Source: Deuterostichococcus epilithicus
Taxonomy: Eukaryota > Chlorophyta > Trebouxiophyceae > Prasiolales > Stichococcaceae
Assembly (NCBI GenBank): GCA_033439295.1
Contig: JAVTLE010000015.1
Span: forward strand, 310,001-374,000
Length of the DNA stretch: 64,000 bases
Direction: 5' to 3'
Shown: positions 11,742-21,769 of the stretch, piece by piece
Numbering within the stretch: position 1 is the stretch's first letter
How the letters are laid out: each line of letters begins with the position of its first letter
Notes under the pieces: model-generated
The model's input: the letters and a program-made list of their open reading frames with translations, nothing else
Database searches by the model: none
What the model was told of the DNA's origin: nothing
Translations under genes and position numbers: made by a program

Positions 11742-14216
11742 TCAGTATGCCAGGCGCAGGACGTCGCCGCTGTGCTGGCCAACGCGCGCCCTGGGCGGCG
11801 GCTGCAGCGAGTTTGGCGTGCGCTCCGCCAGCGGCCGCGCCGGCCGGATGATGTTGCAGTTCTTCATGCCGGTCGAAAGCAGGCCCTGCTAGGGGAAAGA
11901 CGCGAAGAACGTTGATAAGTCTTACCTAGTGTTCACTGTGTATTCAACTGCAGCCCGTCGCTAATGCTGTAGTGTTTGCTGCTTGGGGCGAGACCTCACG
12001 ACCTCCTCCCATCTTGAGGCTAGTTGCGTCTGAAAGCCCAGGTAGCCATCCTCGCTCTTGCCGATATCACTGCAGTGGTAACACATCGCATGTGCATTGC
12101 GGACATACACAATATTTCAAGGCTCACCTGCAGACGCGCTTCCATTGCGGCAATGCGGTCGTCGCGCTGCCGCAGCACTGCCGACAGCCTCGCTACCTCG
12201 TCTTCCAGCGCCTGCAATGGAGCCAATCAGGACTGAATAACGGACCGAGCAGCTCGTCGTCATCTCTTGAGAGAAGAAGGAAAACTGTTAGGAGGTGTTG
12301 TGCAGTGCAAAAGTCATTCCTGGCCCTGTCCTCCATGCCGAGAGGGTAAGAAAGACACCAAAGACGGGGAAAGCACTCCTCTGTGTTCCCCCTTGCGATC
12401 CACCTCGTCAGTGGCGCGCAGGTTGGCCTGATGCCCTCCTCACTGAACGCAGCAGCGCCAGCTGCACAGATTCCATCTGACGCTGCTCGCGTGTCTTGAT
12501 TCTCACCTCGTTGGTGGCGCGTAAGTCCGAAATGGTGCCCTCCTGCTCCTCAAATCGCAGCAGCGCCGCCTGCTCCCCCCACGGCAGCTGTGCCGGCGCC
12601 TCCCCCGTGCCAGCCGCTGCCTCGCCTGGCGCGTCCTCCGTCTGCGAGGCCGAATTGCGGACCGGGCTGCCCGGCCTGTGCAGAAAGTCCAATGCCACAT
12701 TGCCGCATGTGGCGTCACTTGCACAGGCAGACACGGAATGTAGTGCCTTTGTGCGACCGCCGCTTCCCGCCTGCGCAGCCTTGCTGTCGCCTGCACGGTG
12801 TTCGTTGTCAACCACATGAGGGAGTGCTCGGCTGCATCTCAGCCGGGTAGCGGCAATGGACTGGGCCCCCGGCCTCCGCTGGCCGAGCCGCAGCAGCTGG
12901 GAAGCTGTTGTCCCTGGCACCCAGCACCACAAAGAATCGTTGTGCTTCTGATCACCAGTTCGTGTCACCCCTGATGCGCGACCATCTACCGCACCTGCTG
13001 TTTGGCACCCCGGATTGGACACCGGTCATATCGACCCAGTGAAACAGGAGCTAGTTTGGCACCTGGAGGGCGGCTGCAACGCAGGGTGCTGCTCCTCATA
13101 TTCCGCCAGGCGCGTACGCAGCAGCTTGAGCACGCGCTCAATGGCGCCGGGGGCGCACGTCGCGACCGCCTCGCACTCGGCGTGGCGCACCACGAAGCCC
13201 AGCCGCCGGAACACCTGCGGCGGGCGGAGCAGCGTCTAGCGTCGCCTCGCCAGGGCGCATTGCCAGCTGTCGCGAGAGGCTTGCAGAGCCATGTCGCAGC
13301 AGCTGCAGCGGCAGCTGCATCTCTGATGTGGCCACACCAGGCGTGTAAGTATATGTGGCTGGCTGGCTGTCAGAGCACTTGGCAGCCGTGTGCAGGACAA
13401 GAGCGGTGAGCACACCTTCTGATTCAGCGTCGACCAGTTGTACAGCTTCTGCGCCAGGCCGCTGGCCGAGCTGCGGCGACAGTCGTTCTGCTGGTTGGTG
13501 CTAGCGCACAGCGGTACTGTGTTTGATGGCGCAACGGCAGTAGATGGCAGCACGTGCATGGTGGCCCCAGGTGCTGAGCTTGCATTTTTACCAATTCAAA
13601 GATCGGACATCATCGGCGTACAGCGGCCCGTACGAGCAATCGAAAGCCAGTGGGCTCGCTGGTTGCATCCTCCAGCGGGACGAGATTGACGCACCTGTAG
13701 TTGTGCAGATCCACCAAGCGGGGCTGGAATGTTTTCACCACCTCCGCCACCAGCACTGCGCCAAAAAACAGCACCGTTTCACTGCTAAGATGCTGAGGGG
13801 GGCGGGTGGGCATTGGGTCTCTAGATCCACCGCTGAGATGCCAAGAGGGTCTGCACTCTGCAAGCCACGTTGGCCACTTCCGCCGGCACGCACCTCCGTC
13901 GCTGAAGTCGCGCGCAATGTTCCGCTTGGGTCGCGATAAGGGGATGTCATCCACCTGCAGCCATGCCTGACATTGAGCGGCCGGTCTTCAAATCGATACA
14001 GCTGTCCACGTGCAGCAGGTGCATCGGCTGACGCAGGGACCCAGCTGCGGCTGGGCTGCACCACGCACTCCAAGGCAGCGCCACAGAACCTGCCTGAACA
14101 CGGACATAGAACACGCCTTGGCACGTGATTCGTGACTATTTCATCGCTTTCGGCAATCTGCAAGCTGCACTCACCCACATGTACAGGTCGTGCAACTCTG
14201 ACTCGTCCACGTCCAT
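11742..14216 (-). CDS. SPEF1: SPEF1/CLAMP-like calponin-homology protein of the axoneme
   Basis: Nine exons, 14216-14175, 13954-13894, 13755-13695, 13470-13416, 13214-13063, 12831-12507, 12427-12404, 12211-12128 and 11888-11742, total 951 nt and close in phase as 316 aa. The N-terminal 110 residues are the SPEF-type CH domain: 'MDVDESELHDLYMW', 'VDDIPLSRPKRNIARDFSDG', 'LVAEVVKTFQPRLVDLHNY', 'QKLYNWSTLNQKVFRRLGF'. A linker is followed by a coiled coil ('EEQEGTISDLRATNE', 'ALEDEVARLSAVLRQRDDR') and a tail ending 'RVGQHSGDVLRLAY'. SPEF1 binds and bundles microtubules, notably at the ciliary central pair. Exon 7 is only 24 nt and adds eight residues to the coil. The gene starts 483 nt from the divergent CGL160 gene. 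Human SPEF1 is somewhat shorter; the extra length lies in the linker. Confidence 0.85.
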
Positions 14217-14698
14217 GCTGGCCAAAATGAGCACCGCAAGCCCCCGGCTGTCGTGCGAGCTAAAGAATCCTGCGAGCTGCTGACAAATTTATTGGTTCAG
14301 CCACTGCAGCACAGGACTGTTGCTGTTTGGCTCTCAGATACAGGTGTGTCGACACAGATTCGATTCGACTTAGCACACGTACAAGGCTGCGATCGAGGCG
14401 GTGCGAACGACGCACGCAACACTCAGGAGACGACCTTGCAATATCGTGCAAGCGAGTGAGGGCTAAAAGACGTGGGCAGAGCGCGACAATGGCAGGTCAA
14501 AGTCAGCTGACTCCGCTCCGTTCGTAGTTGGCCGTTGCGTGATGCCCGACCAATAAACCCTGAAAGCAGATTGTTTGTTCCGGCCACGGTTGCGATACTT
14601 TGCGCTACTGTTCCTGCATATTACCATCGCTCCGTCGCCTTCTGAACGCCGCCAAGCATCAACACCAGGCCTGCGAGATATCAGGCGTCGGATTGGCG
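14217..14698. promoter_or_regulatory. shared upstream region between divergent SPEF1 and CGL160 genes
   Basis: The 482 nt between the two start codons must hold both 5' UTRs and promoters. I see no clear TATA box or repeated operator. The role is inferred from gene layout only. Confidence 0.4.
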
Positions 14699-17679
14699 AT
14701 GGACGCTCTGCTGCAAAATCGCTTGCGATGCGCGCGCCAGGGCGTGCAGTCCGTCAGCGGCAGACTGCCGCAACGGACGCGTCGCTGCGCGTGCGCAGCT
14801 GCGGCAAACGAGGCTGACGAACCGCAGCAGCCGCAGAAGCAGCGCAGCAAACTGCCGGACAGAGGCTTCTTCGCGGAGGCAAACACCAAAGGTGCAACGC
14901 CTGTAACTTGAAGGCAGCCAGTCAGAGGACAGATCAGACGACATTCAGAACAACAACCAAGCAGCGTGACAACCTTTTGGCGTCTTTCGTGCTCTGCACC
15001 GACTTGCATGCTGCTGACCCTGCCGTCAGCGCGCGGTTTCCGGCTCCAAAGAGTGTTTGTGTGCTGGTGGTCCTGCTGCAGACGTCATCGTGTCTGCAAT
15101 GCAGCGGAGGTGTATTCGCCGCTAGGGGGCGTTGACCGCGGTGACATTTACAAGCGCGGCGGGCGCTACAGCCCGGAGTTCGTCTGGAACATCAACTGGC
15201 AGGAGCAGGTGCAGCTGCCGCCCCAACACGACTGTGTACCTCAGACAGTGCTGGCATGGTTGCTGCCATGTCAGGCAGCCAGCACTGTGGCGCTTCCTCC
15301 AGTGCCTGCAATTCCCTGGTAGAGCGGGAAGAGCAGGCAAACGAACCTGTGACAGCAGCCTGGCGGCCTGGATTGCAGGCATGCGCGCCAGTCCGCATGG
15401 TGCCGTGTCCGCTGTGTCAAAGACGCCTGAAGCATCTGCCGGTGACATTCCCACACTCCTTGGATCCGTCACCTACTGTGGCTCTGGTCTGGTCGTGCGC
15501 AGCTGGAGCTGGAGGAGGCGGTGGAGAGGCAGCGACTGGAGGCGGAGGCGCGGGGCCCGCAGCAGGAGACTGGCCACCTCAGCTTCCGCCGCGTGTTGGA
15601 CCTCAACAGGTGCCCCCGCTGCGCCGCGCCGAGGACAGCCCAACATCTGAGCTTCCCTCCGGGGCACGCCGGGCGCAGCAGAGTGCCATGGGCGGAGTGT
15701 GCAGGTTGTGTTCGGACCGCTGGGCAAAGCGGCTCGGCTCCTGCGCAGCTGTCCTGGGTGCCAGGCCACTGCCTCATGCAGGATGTTGTCCGCGCCGGTT
15801 GGCCGTCTCACGTGCATGACCTGCTTTGCGGGCATGCAGCATGGAGGTGGACCTGAGCGAGCAGCTGCGGCCGCGTGCGCAGCCGGCAGCAGACGCCCAG
15901 GCAGCGGGCGCCGATGAGGCGTCGGCGCCCGCGGCGTGGAAGGGGCGGCAGCGGCAGGGCGGCTACGAGGCGGGCGTCGCCGCCGCCGCGGCAGGGCAGG
16001 CGGCGCAGCGGGGGCCCAGTGCCGGCAGCTTCCCGCGCATGCCGCCGCGGCGGGGCGAGGCGCAGCGGTGGGAGCGCTCCAGTAAGTTCGCCAAGCGGGT
16101 GAGCGGCGGCAGGCCTTGTTCGCAGCAGCTGCTGCTGTGCTGGCGGGGCCTGTCAGCAGGGTGCCACGGCCGACGTGCTGACGGGCATGCGGCCGGTCGC
16201 GGTGTGTGCGTGTCTGTGCCGCCTGTGGCAAAGCCTTGTGCTGGCGGCTCTAGGCTGCATCTGCCACCTCGGTCAAGTGACAGCAATCTGTTGCAGCAGC
16301 CCCGGTCCACCCTCTCGGCATATATGCAACACACACAAGCTGTTCCCGTGCTGCTGGTGCACTGCACCGTCAAAGCCGGAGGACGCTGCAGCGCTGGCAG
16401 CCACCGATGCCAAGGACCCTGACATCCTGGTCACGATCCCGCTTCGCAACCTCAAGCACCCTGTTTCTCCAGGGGTCCACGGCGCCGTCGACGCCAGAGG
16501 ACATTGCAGTCCTGGCGGCCACTGTGCGGGCAGAGCGGGCGGCATACGCGCGCTACAAGAAGCAGCTGCTGGCCTCCACGGCGGCGCTGGGCAGCGCGCT
16601 GGCGGCCGCGACCTTCACCTTTTATTCGAAGGCGCGGCCCGAATGGCATGGTCTGCCTGCGCATGCGGCGCGACCGAGCTGGATCTCGCTGGCGCATGTA
16701 GGGCAACATGCCTGCCTGCCTGTGCGGAAAGGCCCAGCTGCATCTCCTGGCCAGTCGTTTCATGCTGCTCAGCGTGGGTGTGCGCGCCCCCCAACGTGCA
16801 TTCGCAATGGGGCAGATGCTGGATCTGGGCTGCGCACCCCCGCCGACGCACCGCCACACAGTGCTGTAGTTTCTCGGCCAGCCGCTGGACGTGGCGGGAG
16901 GTTCATTCGCCGGTGCTGTCTGCAGCGAATGTGCCGCCTGCAGCGAGTGAGCGCACAATTGCCAATCCTGGGCTTCAATACAATGTTAATAAAATGTAGG
17001 ATGTGGGCGTCAGCTTCTCGATCGGCGCCGTCTTCAGCGTCGTGTACCTGAACCTGCTCAACCGCTCCATCGACGCCGTGGGCGCCGACAGCAGCATCGT
17101 GCCCGACGACGGCGCGACCGCGGCGGGCGGGGCGCTGCAGGCGCCGCGCCTGCTCATCCCCATCATCATGGCAATGACTTACAACAGGTGGGGGGCGGGG
17201 TCTGTACACCTGCAGCATGTTCCTTGAGGGTCCTCCCATTTCGCATGCCTGGACAGAGTTGCAGCCGCCAGGTCCGACGCGCGCCGCGCAACCGCTTGTA
17301 GCATGGGGCTGTCCTCTGCACACGTCCGACGCGGTCATCCCAGTGCACCCCTGACGACTGACGATGCGGACGCTGAGCTGAGATATCTGAATCAACGTCC
17401 GCTTGCAGCTTACAAAGATGAAAATCGGACATTGTTTTCTAATGTCATATGCGGCATCTTGACGCTGCCTTTTCCCTTCCCCTCAGGTGGAACACCCTGG
17501 CGGCAGCAGACACCCACATCTCGCTGCAGCTGATGCCCATGCTGTTGGGCTTCCTTACCTACAAGGGCGCCGTCATTGCGCGGGGCGCGCTGGACTTGTT
17601 TGCGGACCTGTCCGGCGGCGGTGAGGCCGCCAGCCAGGCAGCGGCCGCGGCGGCGGCCGGCAGCGCAGGTGCGGGCTGA
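14699..17679 (+). CDS. CGL160: CGL160, chloroplast ATP synthase assembly factor
   Basis: Exons 14699-14891, 15105-15208, 15503-15609, 15840-16098, 16473-16631, 17000-17187 and 17487-17679 close in phase to 400 aa. Residues 1 to about 35 form an Arg/Ser/Ala-rich chloroplast transit peptide. The soluble part carries green-lineage motifs: 'RYSPEFVWNINWQEQ', 'LSFRRVLDLNSMEVDLSEQL' and 'EAQRWERSSKFAKR'. The C-terminal membrane domain has helices at 'LLASTAALGSALAAATFTFY' and 'VGVSFSIGAVFSVVYLNLLN', then 'PRLLIPIIMAMTYNRWNTL' and 'LQLMPMLLGFLTYKGAV'. This is the Atp1/UncI-like domain that promotes c-ring assembly of CF1Fo, while the N-terminal part contacts CF1 in plants. The ATG at 14699 is preferred because it opens a typical transit peptide; one at 14600 is in frame. 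Intron 16632-16999 has a GC donor, and intron 16099-16472 carries a decayed exon copy. Confidence 0.9.
16367..16523 (+). repeat. tandem duplication of a CGL160 exon start within the preceding intron
   Basis: The segment 16367-16405 encodes 'PSKPEDAAALAAT' and matches the start of the functional exon at 16485-16523, 'PSTPEDIAVLAAT', 118 nt downstream. Similarity extends upstream through the acceptor region (CAAGCTGTTCCCG versus CAAGCACCCTGTTTC), but the upstream copy lacks the final CAG acceptor. Confidence 0.6.
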
Positions 17680-18608
17680 CCGCTGGGCTTGTGACTGCTC
17701 ATGTCCGTGCGTGCCCATGTTCGGAGGCTGACCCCGCGTGCGGGCGGTGGCATTGCGCTCCTTCAGAGCCCCTCCTTGTGGGGATGGTTGCGCTGGCAGG
17801 CCGAGCGCTGGAGTCAGTTGCTTTGCACCATGATCATCAGCTTCTCCAGTCTGAAGCTCCTGGCACCACAGTCGACTCTGCGAAGAGGCCAACCATCTGG
17901 CTCTGTGCTGTGCTGTGTTGCAGGCTTGACAGACGCACAGCAGCAGCAGCGAGTGGCTGGCAAGGCAGACGAGCTGATCATTGGGCGTGATTACGCAAAC
18001 CGGATTCTGCAAGGCTGAGCGTGCCGCACCGTGCCAGTTGACGGATATACTGTCTAGCGTTGGTGTTGGTGGTTGGGTTGTGGCGGTGCGCTTACATACC
18101 ATTACCGTCCTGCAGGATTTGTGGCGGCACGCCATTGAAGCACAGAACATGTTTGACTTGTGCACAAATGATTTTCATGGTAACAGTTGATTGGCCAGGC
18201 GAAGTTGCAAGGAAATGCAAGAATTTCGCCCAACAATACCCATCTGTCCTTCAGTCTCCTGCGGACTAACGACATGTAACACAAGAACCGCACGTGCAGG
18301 GACTGTCCCAGAAAGCCATGCACATGACCATCCTCTGCTCAAAGCAGTGATATCCAGCTCCTCAATCCAACGCAATGTGCACAGACGCATGAACTTCCAC
18401 CTTGCTGTCCACGTGCTGAAGTGCTGCCCCGCAAGCCGGTTGCAGATTCTTTCACATTCTACACACCATGGCCTCGGAAACATCGTTGTTACCGGCTTTC
18501 GACATTGGGTGCGCGCTGAAAAAACCGTGTTCTAGGACACATAGAGTAACCGTTGAAGCCTGCCCTGCGCAGTCTGCCTGCTCACGACAAGGATTCTGAC
18601 CGCCGCAG
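17680..18608. other. intergenic region after CGL160
   Basis: A TGTAA at 18275-18279 may be the CGL160 poly(A) signal, giving a long 3' UTR of about 600 nt. The 5' exon of the following gene may lie here but I cannot identify it. Confidence 0.35.
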
Positions 18609-21200
18609 GCCTGCGTCAACCTTGGACAGGGATGTCCTCGCAGCCACATACCGGTACTTTGCTGCCGAATGTATAACAGCTACTGAACTGACCGTAAATC
18701 GGGGTGTGGTCGACCTCTTAACCAGATCAGAGCTGCAAAACAGGTGTGCGGGACGCCTGCCCGTCAATGCTTGACGCAAGGGCGGCGCTTGCGAGCTCAG
18801 GCAACGTGCGTACGTTGCAGCTCAATTTTTTTGGGACTCTCTGTCCTCATTCACAGATCGCCGGAGGAAGCCATACAGGAACTGATCCTGCTGGCAAGCA
18901 CCATCGCTGCGAGTCATGCAAGTTGGGACACGGACGCCCTTTCGCCATTGACTGCACTGGCACTCGCGAGCTTCTTTGCAGCGGCGCTGCGATCAGTCAG
19001 CGACATTGCTTACGCGAAGCGCATTACTGCGAGATCTCTGGAACTGCAGCAGCACCTCTGCTATGCTGTTGCAAGCGCGCTGCACGGTGCCTGCAGGGCG
19101 CGGACCCGTCCAATACACTGCACCTGCACTGCCTCGTCCTTCGTCTTCGTGCTGACGAAACAAGCGCCGCGACCTGCAGAAACGGACCGCGGCACAGTGC
19201 TGCAGGCGTAAAAACTGTGGCTGTCAGCGACCCGCAGAATGGCTGTCTCGCAGAGGCTGCGACGAGCAAGTGCAGGACGCCTTCTGTCAGCCTCTGCGCC
19301 ATGCCCCAAACACTGTTCTACTCGCGACAGCCAGCATGTCCAAGCCTGAACAAGACGCCTTCCTCGCAAAACTCACGGCGGTGCAAGAGCAGCTGACTTC
19401 TTCAGCAATGCACGATAACAACACAACCGAGGTGCTGCCCCGCTTGCAAGCCTGGCAGCGACCTTGGCAGCAGTCTTGTCAATATATCGTGCACCTTCAA
19501 GTTTTGAGGGGCTTGCCATGCCCACGCAGCCACGGAGCTCTGGTCGCGGCGCCGTGGTCGGCGGCGCCATGTTGCATCCGAGTTACGAGTCAGGGGTGAT
19601 GAGCGAAGACTGCCGGCTGTGACTGGCTGGGCACACGTGCTGGGCAGCAGCGTCTGCATGGCGCCTCGTTGGCGAGAGGAATGCAGCACACGATAAGCCA
19701 ACTGTACGCTGCTGACATTTTACAGGCCCTGCTGCAACCACAGCGAGGACACGAGGGAGGTGTGCATCTCGAAAATGCTGCGCGCCACCCAATCCCTGCT
19801 TGCCTTCCGCTGCGCGGGCTTGACGCCGCACATGGACCTTGCGCGAGACCCTTCAGTCGCTCGTGAACGCCTGCAGCTGCTGCAGAAGGTGGCGAGGTGC
19901 GCCGAGGCGTGGCTCGTCCTCGGCGGCACGCCGCTGCAGGGCCCCACCTCGCTGCTGCAGGCTGCCGCCCCACTTGCGCTGCTCGACGTCGAGCCGGCGA
20001 CCGAGACGGTCCGCCACCAAGCCCTGGCCACCGCTGAACTGGCAACCTGCGCCCTCATTGGCATCAAGGTGCGGCACTTCCCCAGCCATGTTACGAGACA
20101 TCCTGCCCAAGCGTCGACCACACCTGATCAATCGTGTCCCTGGAAGCTGCGCAAACCCTGGCGCACAGGACCGCAGCACTAACGAGAAGCTCTGGTCTTC
20201 CAGAGCCTCACCAGACTTGTGGCTGCCGCCTGCAGGAGCGGCACTTCGGGATCGCCACCTTGCAAAGCGTGCATCAGCTCAAACACTACTGCCGTGAGGC
20301 CGCCGAGGCGCTGCACACCGCCGTGCCGCTGCTGCTGCGGCGTGGTCCGGGTGCTGCGGAGCGCATGCTGCGGTCGCGGTGCTGGCATTCTCAACACCGG
20401 CAAAAGCGCCGAGGGACCGCGCCCTCGAGTCCGTCGCCCATGGATGCGTGCATTGCAACAGGCTGCATGCTTTGAATGCAGCAAGGCAAGTGCTTGCCAA
20501 TGCATGCTGCATGGTGAACCCCATCGGTAAGATGTGCCCGGCTGCAGCGGGAGGATAAAGCCGAGAAGGCACGGGCCAAGCAGACGCCAAAGGCGGCCAA
20601 GACAGCCCGCAGGCGCGCCCGCATGAAGGGCGGCACTGCTGCTGCGGCTGCCGCTGACGATGCCGCAAATGCAGCGGTGGCACATGCGCAGAGCTCGCCA
20701 GCGTTGGCTGCAGCAGGCCGAGCGCAGAGCAGCATGGCAAATTCAGATGCCGAAGTCCCGGTGCTTCCGCCAGCGGCGCCGGAGGCTGCAGCTCGGGCAG
20801 CAATTTCGACCGATGGGGGCGGCAGTCGCGGCGCCGGTCCTGGCAGCGGCGCTGGCGCAGGGGCAGCAGTGGACAGCACGGCAGGGTCTGAGGGCCGGAT
20901 GTGGTGCCCGATTTCGATGGTGAGCAAAGCGTGCGTCTTCATGTCCAACGAAGTTCAGGTACAGCAGGATGGATGGCCCTCATCGCTGGTTGGGGCAGAG
21001 CTCGATGGCAGTGCCTAGTGCACTGCCAGTGCTCCTTGTCGGTGCTGCACCAAGCCTCTCCTCCGTTTGACAACCAGGAACGTGAGGGCATGCTGGCGCT
21101 GCTGGCCGCTCAAGCTTTCTCGGAACATGCGCAGGAGGTCACGCGGGACCCGGTGCTGTGCTCAGCCGACGTCAATGAGCGGCGCAATAGCCTGAGCTAG
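18609..21200 (+). pseudogene. U-box gene copy with a degenerate, truncated U-box
   Basis: Exons with clear coding are 18609-18743 ('TLDRDVLAATYRYFAAE'), 18857-19086 ('RSPEEAIQELILLASTIAAS'), 19256-19431 ('LRHAPNTVLLATASMSK'), about 19743-20068 ('MLRATQSLLAFRCAGLTP'), about 20236-20378 ('HYCREAAEALHTAVPLLLRR'), 20548-20919 (Lys/Ala-rich, then 'MWCPISM') and 21135-21200. Exon by exon they match the minus-strand gene at 21298-25545. The last two exons join as 'MWCPISMEVTRDPVLC', the start of a U-box, but continue 'SADVNERRNSLS' and stop, so the 'DGHTYER' core and C-terminal half are gone. An E2-binding fold is not expected. It may be a pseudogene or a shortened protein that keeps the helical region. 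The 5' end is unknown, and the splice between exons 3 and 4 does not fit a simple phase. Confidence 0.6.
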
Positions 21201-21297
21201 TCTGGATCAAGTGCTTGACCGTTTGGTGCACGGTCTTTGAACGACTCTCTGCTACCCCAACTGGACACAACCTGGATGACACCAGAGAAAAGACCGT

Positions 21298-21729
21298 CTA
21301 TAATAAGTTCGCAGCAGTGATGATGTGTTTGAGGGCATAGTTCGGCACGAAGGTTTTGTGCTGAAGCACTTCGTTGGTCTTGGGCGATGTGTCATGGTTT
21401 TGGAGCCATGCCGTGACGGCGCTGCGCTCGTAGGTGTGCCCATCCGGGCACAACACCGGGTCCCGTATCACCTCCTGCGCATGAGCAGCAGCGCCACATC
21501 TCAGCTATTCCCCCAGTGCACCAATCTGGTTTGCTGCACCTCGAGGTCACAATAAACCCTAAATGTTAGAACAAGCTTGCCAAGGTCGATTGCAACAGGG
21601 AAAACAGATCAAGGAAGAACAGTCAGCAGCATACCATTGTGATGGGGCACAGCATCCAGTCCTTCAGCTCCGCTGCATCATCAGAGCCTCGAATTGAACC
21701 AGCACCGCCGTCAGGTGCGTCGCAAGCAA

Positions 21730-21769
<40 letters not shown>

